A program made the position numbers and the translations under genes. This document shows, piece after piece, positions 29,280 through 37,224 of a DNA stretch of 49,615 nt. The notes below the pieces were generated by a model, which searched no databases, was not told the origin of the DNA, and was given only the letters and a program-made list of their open reading frames with translations. The stretch comes from BPIH01 sp042408925 (GTDB lineage Bacteria > Chloroflexota > Limnocylindria > Limnocylindrales > CSP1-4), in NCBI GenBank assembly GCA_042408925.1, contig JBHOQO010000043.1:1-49615 (forward strand), in the 5' to 3' direction. How positions within the stretch are numbered: the stretch's first letter is position 1; the number at the start of each line of letters is the position of its first letter.

Positions 29280-31126
29280 GCGGGACACCGGCCGGGCCGC
29301 TCCGGGCCTTCGTCGAGGCGCTCGCCGGGGCGGGGGTCCGCGAGGCGGTCGTCTGCCCGGGCTCCCGTTCGACGCCCCTCGCCCTCGCCCTGCGGCGCCA
29401 TCCGGGGCTCCGGGTCTTCGTCCATCTCGACGAGCGGGCGGCGGGCTTCTTCGGGCTCGGGCTCGCCCGGGCCGCCCGACGACCGGTCGTCCTCCTCTCG
29501 ACGTCGGGGACGGCGGCCGTCAACTTCGGGCCGGCCGTGACCGAGGCGCACGAGGCGCGGGTTCCCCTCGTCGTCGTGACGGCCGACCGGCCGCCCGAGC
29601 TTCGCGACCGGGGCGCGAACCAGACGATCGACCAGCTCCGCCTCTACGGCAGCCGCGCGAAGTGGTTCGTCGAGCTGCCGGTCCCCGAGGCCGGATCGAC
29701 GGCCGAGGCCCACGTCCGCTGGGTCGCCGCCCGGGCCGTGGCGACGGCGGCCGCGGCCCCCGCCGGGCCGGTCCAGGTGAACTGGCCGTTTCGGGAGCCC
29801 CTCGTTCCGGAGGGCTCCCTCGAGCCGGATCCGGAGGCTCCGCTCCACACCCGGGTCGTCGCGGGGGTCCGGGTCCCGGCGGAGGAGGACCTCCGCGCCC
29901 TCGCGGATCGACTCGCCGCCGCCCGGCGACCGCTCCTCGTCTGCGGGCCCTTCGACCGGCCGGGCGGCGCTGCGGCTCTCGCCGGGCTGGCGCGGGCCGT
30001 CGGGGCGCCGATCCTGGCGGACGGCCTGGCGAACCTCCGGACGGGGCCGCACGATCGGACGAACGTCGTGGCCCACGCCGATCTCGTCCTCCGCTCCGAG
30101 CGGGCCCGGACCGCCCTCCGCCCCGACCTCGTCCTCCGCTTCGGAGGCACGCCGACGTCGAAGGCGCTCTCGGGGTATCTCGTCGAGACGGCGGCGCCCC
30201 AGATCGTCGTCGACGACGGCGGCTGGAACGAGCCGACGCTCCTGCCGGGGACGCTCGTCCAGGCCGAGCCGGTTGCCCTCGCCCGCGCTCTGGCGGCGGC
30301 GGCCGGGGCGGCGGTCGCCGCGCGTTGGGGCGGGCGAGCGGACGGCGAACCGGACTGGCTGGCGGCCTGGCGGGCTGTCGACGCGGCGGCCGCAGCGGCG
30401 ATACGGGCGACGGCGGCGGCGCTCGGCGAGCCCTTCGAGGGCGAGGTCTTCGTCGATCTGGCGGAGCGGCTGCCGGAGGGGACGATCGTCTACGTCGGGA
30501 ACTCGATGCCGGTCCGCGACCTCGACGCGTACCTGCCCTCGGGGGCGGGGGCGGTCCGCTGGCTCGGCAACCGGGGGGCGAGCGGGATCGACGGGGTCGT
30601 CTCTTCGGCCCTCGGGGCGGCGGCGACCGGCGTCCCGGTCCTCGCCGTGGTCGGCGATCTGTCGTTCCTTCATGACCTGAACGCCTCGGTGACGATCCGG
30701 GCCTCGGGTCTGCGGGCGACGATCGTCGTCGTCGACAACGACGGCGGCGGGATCTTTTCCTTCCTCCCCCAAGCGACGACGGAGCGTCCGGAGGTTGGGC
30801 TACCGGCCCACTTCGAGGAGCTCTTCGGGACGCCCCACGGCGTGGACGTGGCGGCCGTCGCCCGGGCCCTCGGAGCGGAGACGGACGAGCTCGAGGCGGG
30901 TCGGGTCGGGGAGGCGGTGGGCCGGGCCGTGGCGGCGAGCCTCGAACGTCCGGCGATCCGGGTCCTTCGGCTGCGGACGGACCGGGCCCGGAACGTCGAG
31001 CTCCACCGGCGGGTCGCCGCCGCCGTCGAGGCGGCCGTCGAGACGGCGCTCGGGGGGCTCGGCCCCGAGCGGGTCGGTTCCGAGGCGGCTTCGGTTGGTT
31101 CGTCCACGACGATCGAACGAGGGTGA
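29276..31126 (+). CDS. menD: SEPHCHC synthase MenD
   Basis: A 616-residue thiamine-diphosphate enzyme that joins isochorismate and 2-oxoglutarate to give SEPHCHC. The N-terminal Pyr domain has VVCPGSRSTPLALAL, FVHLDERAAGFFGLGLA (with catalytic Glu), LSTSGTAAVNFGPAV and TADRPPELRDRGANQTIDQ. The C-terminal PP domain has IVYVGNSMPVRDLDAY, NRGASGIDGVVSSALG and VVGDLSFLHDLN (metal-diphosphate motif GD-x-x-N), then VVVDNDGGGIFSFLPQ. All expected MenD signatures are present. ATG overlaps the menF stop by 4 bp, and its stop overlaps the menB GTG by 4 bp. Confidence 0.97.
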   Translation: MSGTPAGPLRAFVEALAGAGVREAVVCPGSRSTPLALALRRHPGLRVFVHLDERAAGFFGLGLARAARRPVVLLSTSGTAAVNFGPAVTEAHEARVPLVVVTADRPPELRDRGANQTIDQLRLYGSRAKWFVELPVPEAGSTAEAHVRWVAARAVATAAAAPAGPVQVNWPFREPLVPEGSLEPDPEAPLHTRVVAGVRVPAEEDLRALADRLAAARRPLLVCGPFDRPGGAAALAGLARAVGAPILADGLANLRTGPHDRTNVVAHADLVLRSERARTALRPDLVLRFGGTPTSKALSGYLVETAAPQIVVDDGGWNEPTLLPGTLVQAEPVALARALAAAAGAAVAARWGGRADGEPDWLAAWRAVDAAAAAAIRATAAALGEPFEGEVFVDLAERLPEGTIVYVGNSMPVRDLDAYLPSGAGAVRWLGNRGASGIDGVVSSALGAAATGVPVLAVVGDLSFLHDLNASVTIRASGLRATIVVVDNDGGGIFSFLPQATTERPEVGLPAHFEELFGTPHGVDVAAVARALGAETDELEAGRVGEAVGRAVAASLERPAIRVLRLRTDRARNVELHRRVAAAVEAAVETALGGLGPERVGSEAASVGSSTTIERG

Positions 31127-31965
31127 GCAGAATGAACGACACGGCCCAGGTTCGCTGGACGGAGGTCCGCTCGTACGAGGACATCCGGTACGAGCACTCG
31201 GGGACGGGGATCGCGAAGATCACGATCAACCGGCCCGAGGTCCACAACGCCTTCCGGCCCAAGACAGTGAGCGAGCTCATCGACGCCTTCCGCCACGTCC
31301 GAGACGACGCGTCCATCGGAGTCGTCCTCTTCACCGGGGCCGGCGACAAGGCCTTCTGTTCGGGCGGGGACCAGCGCTACAAGACGATCGCCGGCTATGC
31401 CGACGAGGAGGGGATCGCCCGCCTCAACGTCCTCGACCTCCAGCGGCTCATCCGGAGTCTGCCGATCCCCGTCATCGCCCTCGTCAACGGCTACGCGATC
31501 GGGGGCGGTCACGTCCTCCACGTCATCTGCGACCTGACGATCGCGAGCGAGAACGCGATCTTCGGCCAGACGGGGCCGAAGGTCGGCTCCTTCGACGCCG
31601 GCTACGGGGCGACGATGCTGGCCCGGATCGTCGGCCACAAGAAGGCCCGGGAGATCTGGTATCTCTGCCGCCAGTACACGGCCCGCGAGGCCCTGGAGAT
31701 GGGGCTCGTCAACGCCGTCGTGCCGCTCGCCGAGCTGGAAGCCGAGGGGATCCGCTGGGCGAACGAGATCCTCGAGAAGAGCCCGACGGCGATCCGCTTC
31801 CTGAAGCGGGCCTTCAACGCCGACGTCGACGGGCTCGCCGGGCTCCAGGAGCTGGCCGGCGACGCGACGATGCTCTTCTACATGACCGAGGAATCCCACG
31901 AGGGGAGCCGGGCCTTTCTGGAGAAGCGACGGCCCGACTTCCGGAAGTTCCCGAGGCGGCCGTGA
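31123..31965 (+). CDS. menB: 1,4-dihydroxy-2-naphthoyl-CoA synthase MenB
   Basis: A 280-residue crotonase-fold enzyme that cyclises o-succinylbenzoyl-CoA to DHNA-CoA. Seen are ITINRPEVHNAFRPKTVSEL, the oxyanion loop FCSGGDQRYKT, VNGYAIGGGHVLHVICDLTI, NAIFGQTGPKVGSFDAGYGA (MenB-specific stretch with bicarbonate/Asp features), EALEMGLVNAVVPL and the C-terminal YMTEESHEGSRAFLEKRRPD typical of MenB. GTG at 31123 gives the 4-bp overlap with menD; ATG at 31132, with GAGGGTGAG upstream, is an equally good start and shortens it by three residues. It is fourth in the operon. Confidence 0.96.
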   Translation: MSRMNDTAQVRWTEVRSYEDIRYEHSGTGIAKITINRPEVHNAFRPKTVSELIDAFRHVRDDASIGVVLFTGAGDKAFCSGGDQRYKTIAGYADEEGIARLNVLDLQRLIRSLPIPVIALVNGYAIGGGHVLHVICDLTIASENAIFGQTGPKVGSFDAGYGATMLARIVGHKKAREIWYLCRQYTAREALEMGLVNAVVPLAELEAEGIRWANEILEKSPTAIRFLKRAFNADVDGLAGLQELAGDATMLFYMTEESHEGSRAFLEKRRPDFRKFPRRP

Positions 31966-32894
31966 CGGGCGGGATCGCGCGGGTCGACGGGCGCGGCGGG
32001 GTCGGGGGGAAGCTTGCCGCCTGGCGGCTGGCGATCCGGATCCCGACGCTGCCGGCGGCGGTCGGGCCGGTCCTCGTCGGCCTGGGGGTCGGGCTGTCGG
32101 AGGGCGCCTGGCGGCCGCTGCCGGCGGTCCTCTGCCTCGCCGTGGCGGTCCTCCTCCAGGTCGCGGCGAACCTGGCGAACGACCTCTTCGACTTCCGGCG
32201 GGGCGCCGACGCGGCCGACCGGCTCGGGCCGCCGCGGGCCGCCGCCCTGGGCTTGCTGAGCGAGCGGGAGCTCGCCGTCGGGACGGCCGTCGTCGTTGGT
32301 CTCGCCGCCGTCGCCGGGCTCGGGCTCGTCGCGCTCGGGGGGCCGGTGCTCCTCGTCCTCGGGGCGGCGGCGATCCTTGCAGCCCTTGCCTATACCGGCG
32401 GCCCGTTCCCCTACGGCTACCGCGGCCTCGGGGAGGTCTTCGTCTTCGTCTTCTTCGGGCTCGTGGGGGTCGCGGGGACGGCGTATCTCCAGCTCGAGGC
32501 CTGGACCCCGCTGGGGTTCGCGGCGGCGGTGCCGGTCGGGTGTCTCGTGACGGCGATCCTCGTCGTGAACAACCTCCGGGACCTGGAACCGGATCGGCGG
32601 GCGGGGAAGCGGACCCTGGCGGTTCGGTTCGGGGCGGCGTTCGCCCGGGCTGAGTACGCGGGGCTGTGGATCGCCGCGTTCGCGGTGCCGCCGAGCCTCG
32701 TGCTCGCCGGGGCGGTCGGGCCGACGGCCCTCCTGCCGCTCCTCGTCGTGCCGCTCGGCTGGCGGCTCGCCGACCGGGTCCGGACGGCGACCGATCCGCG
32801 GGATCTCAATCCGGTCCTGCGCTCCACGGCGCGGGCGCAGCTCGCGTTCGCGGTGTTGTTCGCGGTCGGGCTGGCGCTCGGCGGTCGGGGCTGA
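31962..32894 (+). CDS. menA: 1,4-dihydroxy-2-naphthoate prenyltransferase MenA
   Basis: A 310-residue UbiA-family membrane prenyltransferase that attaches the polyprenyl chain to DHNA, releasing CO2 and giving demethylmenaquinone. About eight or nine membrane segments are evident. The first Asp-rich prenyl-diphosphate motif is NLANDLFDFRRGADAADRLG, and the second is VNNLRDLEPDRRAGKRTLAV. YTGGPFPYGYRGLGEVFVFV is the conserved MenA stretch. The GTG start overlaps the menB stop by 4 bp. A membrane-anchored step placed between soluble MenB and MenC is common in men operons. Confidence 0.96.
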   Translation: MTGGIARVDGRGGVGGKLAAWRLAIRIPTLPAAVGPVLVGLGVGLSEGAWRPLPAVLCLAVAVLLQVAANLANDLFDFRRGADAADRLGPPRAAALGLLSERELAVGTAVVVGLAAVAGLGLVALGGPVLLVLGAAAILAALAYTGGPFPYGYRGLGEVFVFVFFGLVGVAGTAYLQLEAWTPLGFAAAVPVGCLVTAILVVNNLRDLEPDRRAGKRTLAVRFGAAFARAEYAGLWIAAFAVPPSLVLAGAVGPTALLPLLVVPLGWRLADRVRTATDPRDLNPVLRSTARAQLAFAVLFAVGLALGGRG

Positions 32895-32958
32895 GATTGG
32901 CGGTCGGTTGGACGGTCGCCGCCTCGACGCGCGACCAAGGAACCCCGGGAGGACGTCG

Positions 32959-34131
32959 GTGACCAGGATCGTCGACATCGGGCTCTACCACCTCCGCGTG
33001 CCCTTCCGGACGCCGGTCCGGTTCGGCGCCGTCGAGCGCGACGTCCTCGACCTCCTCCTCGTCCGGCTCCTCGACGAGGACGGCCGCGTCGGGTGGGGCG
33101 AGGTGCCGGGCGGAGCCGGGATACCCACGCCGACCGGGTCGACCGGCGACGCGGCGCTCTTCGAGGTCCTCGCCCGGTTGGCGGCCCCGAAGCGACCCGC
33201 CTCGCCCGAAGACGCGGCGCCGGGCCTCGGCCGCACCATCTCCGACCTCGGGCCCGGCGGGGCTGCGGGCCTCCTCGGGCCGACCTTCGCCGCCGGGATC
33301 GCGACCGCCCTCCTCGACCTCGTGGGCCAGGAGCTCGGGCGGCCCGTGGCCGGCGTCCTCGGCGCCGCCCCGGAATCGCCGCCGCGGATCGCCGTGAACG
33401 GGCTCGTGCGGGCCGACCGGTCGCCCCGGTTCGACCCCGACCGGGTGGTCGAGGAGAGCGCAGCGCAGCTCCGAGCCGGGATCCGGACGCTCAAGCTCAA
33501 GGCGGGCGAGCCGGGCGAGCTCGAAGCGGCACTGCGAGCGATCCGGGAGGCGTTCGGGCCCGAGATCCGCCTCCGGGTCGATTGGAACGGCCGGCTCGAC
33601 CCGGCCGAGGCGGCGGCGCAGCTCCGGCGCCTCGACTGGGCGGACCTCGAGTACGTCGAGGACCCGATCCCCGCCGCGGCCGGGCCGGACGGCTTCGCCC
33701 GGCTTCGGCGGGCGGCGCCCGTTCCGATCGCCGTCGACGAAGCGATCACCGACCCGGAGGCCGCGTCCCTCTTCCTCGCCGCGGAGGCCTGCGACGTCCT
33801 CGTCGTCAAGCCGGCGAGGGTCGGCGGTCCCCTCGTCGCCTACCGGATCGTCGGGGCGGCAACGGCCCGCGGCGTCCCGGTGACGATCTCGACCCTCTAC
33901 GAGACCGGGATCGGGCTCGCCGCCGCCCTCCACGTCGCGGCCACGGTTCCGGGAGACCGCGCCCACGGCCTCGCCACGGCCGGCCTCCTCGCCGACGACC
34001 TCCTCGTCGAGCCGTTCACCGTCGAAGCGGGGCGGATCGCCCTGCCCTCCGGCGCGGGGCTCGGCGTCGAGGTCGACGAGGCGGCCCTCAGCCGGTACGC
34101 GGCACGGCCGGGCACCGGTCGTCGCGGATGA
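32959..34131 (+). CDS. menC: o-Succinylbenzoate synthase MenC (enolase superfamily)
   Basis: A 390-residue enolase-superfamily enzyme that dehydrates SHCHC to o-succinylbenzoate. The catalytic set is complete: K179/K181 in TLKLKAGE, metal ligands D208 (RVDWNG), E234 (YVEDPI) and D260 (AVDEAI), and the second base K284 (LVVKPARVGG). These residues alone do not separate OSB synthase from N-acylamino acid racemase, but the operon makes MenC the clear choice. The start is GTG at 32959 with a GGGAGGA box 5 nt upstream. It is the only men gene here not joined by overlap to its upstream neighbour (64-bp gap after menA). It overlaps menE by 4 bp. Confidence 0.94.
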   Translation: MTRIVDIGLYHLRVPFRTPVRFGAVERDVLDLLLVRLLDEDGRVGWGEVPGGAGIPTPTGSTGDAALFEVLARLAAPKRPASPEDAAPGLGRTISDLGPGGAAGLLGPTFAAGIATALLDLVGQELGRPVAGVLGAAPESPPRIAVNGLVRADRSPRFDPDRVVEESAAQLRAGIRTLKLKAGEPGELEAALRAIREAFGPEIRLRVDWNGRLDPAEAAAQLRRLDWADLEYVEDPIPAAAGPDGFARLRRAAPVPIAVDEAITDPEAASLFLAAEACDVLVVKPARVGGPLVAYRIVGAATARGVPVTISTLYETGIGLAAALHVAATVPGDRAHGLATAGLLADDLLVEPFTVEAGRIALPSGAGLGVEVDEAALSRYAARPGTGRRG

Positions 34132-36644
34132 GCGCGGCCGGTTCGGCGACGCCGGCGAGCGGCGGCAGGCGAGCACCCGCCCGGGTCGCCGACCCCCTCC
34201 TGGCGGCCGCCGCCCGGTGGCCCGACCGGACGGCCCTCGTCGTCGGCGCCCGGCGCATCGACTACCGGAGCCTCGCCCGGGCCGCCCTGGCGCTCGCGAC
34301 CAGGCTGCAGCGGACGGGGGTCGGGCCGGGGGATCGGGTCGGGCTCCTGGCCGCCGAGACGGCCGCCGCCGTCGTCGCGATCCACGGGATCCGGCTCGCC
34401 GGGGGCGTCCTCGTTCCCCTCCATCGGCGCTCCCCGGCCGCCGAGCTCGAGCGGCTCGCCCGACGCGTCCGTCCGGCGCTCCTCCTCCACGACGTCGTCA
34501 CGGCCACGACGGCCCGGGCCCTCCACGGGACGGTACCTGTCGTCGACCTGGACCCGCTCGCAACCGCGACCGGGCGGTCGACGGATCTCGCCGACGCGCC
34601 GCCGCTCCTCCCCGACGCCCCCGGGGCAATCCTCTTCACTTCCGGGACGACCGGTGAGCCGCGAGCGGCCGTCCTCCGCCACCGCAATCTCCTCGCCAGC
34701 GCCGCCGCCTGGAACGCCTTCCTCCGGCCCCGCCCGACCGACGTCTGGCTGGCGACCCTCCCGTTCGCCCACGTCGCCGGGCTCGGGATCCTCCTCCGGG
34801 CGGCCCTCGAGGGGCTGCCCGTCGTCGTCCACGAGGGCTTCGACCCGGAGGCGGTCCTGCGCGATCTCGCCGAGGGTGGCGTCAGCCACCTCTCCCTCGT
34901 CCCGACCCAGCTCCGGCGCGTCCTCGAGGCGGCCGGTTCGTCGCCGATCCGAGCGCCCGCGCTCCGCGCCCTCCTCCTCGGCGGCGCCCCGATCCCGCCG
35001 GAGCTCGTCCGGACCGCCGCCGTCCGGGGCCTCCCGGTCGTCCCGACGTACGGGTTGACCGAGGCCGCCTCGGGCGTCACGGCCCTGCCGCCGGCGGAAG
35101 CGGCCGACCACTCCGAGAGCGCCGGCCGGGCCCTCCCCGGGCTCCGGATCGAGATCGTCGCTGAGAACGGCGGACCGGCTCGCGTCGGCGAGGTCGGCGA
35201 GATCGTCGTCGCCGGACCGACGGTCTTCGCCGGGTATGACGGGGATCCGGAGGCGACGGCTCGGGCCCTTCGGGACGGCCGGCTCCGCACCGGAGACCTC
35301 GGGGCCCTCGACGCCGAGGGTCGGCTTCGGGTCGTCGAGCGGCAGGCCGAGCGGATCGTCTCGGGGGGCGAGAACGTCTCACCGACGGAAGTCGAGCAGG
35401 TCCTCGCCGCCCATCCCGACGTCGCCGACGCCGTCGTCGTCGGGCGCGCCGACCCGGAGTGGGGCACGGTCCCCGTCGCCGGCGTCACGCTCCGTCCGGA
35501 CACGCCGCTCGCCGAGGCGGCGCCGGACCGCCTCGAGGCGGCCCTCCGGGACTTCGCCCGGGAGCGCCTCGCCGGCTTCAAGGTGCCGAAGCGGATCGTG
35601 CGGCTCGAGTCGATCCCGCGGACGCCGGCGGGGAAGGTCCCGCGGCGGGTCGCCGCTGCCGAGATCGAGGCTCGGCTCGAGGGCCGGCCCGACGCGTCGG
35701 CCCCCGCCACGTCGACGCTGCGCCTCCGCTCCCGTTCGGCTCCCCCGGAGCTCCTCGAGGTCGCTCGGCCCGACGGCGCCGTCATCGCCGTCCGGCGGCG
35801 CGGCGTCGGGCCGCCGCTCCTCCTCCTCCACGCGACGCTCTCGACGGCCGCCGACTACGACGAGCTCGCCGAGCGGCTCGCCCCTCGCTTCACCGTCCTC
35901 GCCGTCGATCGACGCTCGGCGGGGGCGAGCCGCGAGCCGCCGCCCGACCGCCGTCCGGGGACCGGCCGAGGATCCGTCGCCGCGTCGATCCCGGGGCCGA
36001 TCGAGGTCGGCGTCCACGTCGCCGACCTCGTCGCGGTCCTCGAGGCGCTCGCGCCGGCCGGCGAGGCGCCCTCCGGACCGGGCCCCGCCCGGCCCCGCCG
36101 GCCCCTCGTCGTCGGTCACTCCTTCGGGGGAGTCGTCGGCCTCGAGTTGGCGGCCCGTCACCCGGAGCGGGTCGCCGGCGTCTGGGCCTTCGAGCCGCCG
36201 TTCGCCCCGGCCGGCCCGCCCGCCGTCCGCCGGGCCCTCGCCTCGCTCTCCCGGCTCGTCGTCGCCGCCGCCGAACGGGACGGGATCGCGGCGGCGGGAC
36301 CCGCCTTCCTCGCCGCCGTCGCCGGCGTCGATCCCTCGCGGCTCACCGAGCGGACGCGGCGGCGAGCCCGGGCGGAGGCGAGGTGCGCCCTCGCCGACGC
36401 CGCCCTCGGGGGGCTCGACCCGGCCGGGCTCCGCCGGATCACGGTCCCGGTCACGATCGCCCTCGGCGACCGGAGCCGGCCCCTCTATCGGTGGATCGCC
36501 GAGGGGCTCGCCGAACTCGTGCCGGGCGTACGGCTCGAATCGCTCCCGGAACTCGACCATCCGGGCCCGCTCCGGGCGCCTGACCTCGTCGCCGAGGCGA
36601 TCCTCCGCTGGGCGAGCACGCTCACGGAGACGGCGACCGGCTGA
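34128..36644 (+). CDS. menE: MenE o-succinylbenzoate-CoA ligase fused to a MenH-like alpha/beta-hydrolase
   Basis: An 838-residue two-domain protein. Residues about 20-515 are an adenylate-forming CoA ligase: FTSGTTGEP (S172 in the P-loop), YGLTEAASGV, RTGDLGALD, ERIVSGGENVSPTEVE and the catalytic K503 in TPAGKVPRR. Residues about 535-838 are an alpha/beta-hydrolase: oxyanion stretch LLLHATLST, nucleophile S665 in VVGHSFGGVVG, D781 in ALGDRSRP and H811 in ELDHPGPL, a full catalytic triad. In context the second domain is most simply MenH (SHCHC synthase), which otherwise is missing from the operon; a DHNA-CoA thioesterase is the alternative. The usual A3-motif Lys (SGTTGxPKG) is Arg here. It is last in the operon. 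Confidence 0.92.
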   Translation: MSAAGSATPASGGRRAPARVADPLLAAAARWPDRTALVVGARRIDYRSLARAALALATRLQRTGVGPGDRVGLLAAETAAAVVAIHGIRLAGGVLVPLHRRSPAAELERLARRVRPALLLHDVVTATTARALHGTVPVVDLDPLATATGRSTDLADAPPLLPDAPGAILFTSGTTGEPRAAVLRHRNLLASAAAWNAFLRPRPTDVWLATLPFAHVAGLGILLRAALEGLPVVVHEGFDPEAVLRDLAEGGVSHLSLVPTQLRRVLEAAGSSPIRAPALRALLLGGAPIPPELVRTAAVRGLPVVPTYGLTEAASGVTALPPAEAADHSESAGRALPGLRIEIVAENGGPARVGEVGEIVVAGPTVFAGYDGDPEATARALRDGRLRTGDLGALDAEGRLRVVERQAERIVSGGENVSPTEVEQVLAAHPDVADAVVVGRADPEWGTVPVAGVTLRPDTPLAEAAPDRLEAALRDFARERLAGFKVPKRIVRLESIPRTPAGKVPRRVAAAEIEARLEGRPDASAPATSTLRLRSRSAPPELLEVARPDGAVIAVRRRGVGPPLLLLHATLSTAADYDELAERLAPRFTVLAVDRRSAGASREPPPDRRPGTGRGSVAASIPGPIEVGVHVADLVAVLEALAPAGEAPSGPGPARPRRPLVVGHSFGGVVGLELAARHPERVAGVWAFEPPFAPAGPPAVRRALASLSRLVVAAAERDGIAAAGPAFLAAVAGVDPSRLTERTRRRARAEARCALADAALGGLDPAGLRRITVPVTIALGDRSRPLYRWIAEGLAELVPGVRLESLPELDHPGPLRAPDLVAEAILRWASTLTETATG

Positions 36645-36710
36645 GCGGCGACGACGGCGACAACGGCCGGAGGAGGACGGCCGTGCCCGGACCCGGCTCC
36701 TCGCCCCGGT

Positions 36711-37115
36711 TCAGCCCGCCGCCGGGAGCGGCTGGGTGCACATCGGGCAGCGTCGGGCCGCGGCCGGGATCTCCGAGGCGCACTCGGGACACGTCTTCGT
36801 CGCCGGGGGCGGGGCGCCCGTCCGGCGGGCCGCTTCGAGGGCCGCCATCGGCCGGACGACGAGGAAGAAGATGACGGCGGCGACGATGACGAAGCCGACG
36901 AGCGCGTTCAGGAACGCCCCGACCCGGACGGTTGCCGTCCCGACGGCGACGTTCAGCATGCTGAAGTCCGGCACGCCGACGAGGCCGAGGAGCGGCGTTA
37001 GGACGTCCGAGGTGAAGCTCATGACGACGAGGTTGAAGGCGCCGCCGATGACGACGGCGACGGCGAGGTCGATGACGTTGCCTCGCATGAGAAAGTCGCG
37101 GAATTCGCGGATCAT
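36711..37115 (-). CDS. mscL: Large-conductance mechanosensitive channel MscL with zinc-ribbon tail
   Basis: A 134-residue channel protein. The N-terminus IREFRDFLMRGNVIDLAVAV and first helix VVIGGAFNLVVMSF are the MscL pore signature, and FLNALVGFVIVAAVIFFLVV is the second membrane helix. The normal C-terminal helix bundle is replaced by a zinc ribbon: CPEC near residue 109, then CPMC. MscL opens to release solutes on osmotic downshock. The zinc-ribbon tail could change assembly or tension response (inferred). The ATG at 37115 has a good GGGAGGA box. Transcription converges with the men operon. Confidence 0.95.
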   Translation of the reverse strand: MIREFRDFLMRGNVIDLAVAVVIGGAFNLVVMSFTSDVLTPLLGLVGVPDFSMLNVAVGTATVRVGAFLNALVGFVIVAAVIFFLVVRPMAALEAARRTGAPPPATKTCPECASEIPAAARRCPMCTQPLPAAG

Positions 37116-37224
37116 GCGCGTCCTCCCGTCGCTCGCGGGCGACCGACGGCGTTCGGCGCCGGTCGCGGCCGAACCGGGTCGCCCCTCCGCGGCGAAGCGT
37201 ACGCGATGGCGAGGCGAGCGGGGT

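Noticed and set aside
34262..35785. 507-codon open frame antisense to menE
   Set aside because: Same reason: Ser/Arg/Thr-rich shadow of a clearly coding gene.
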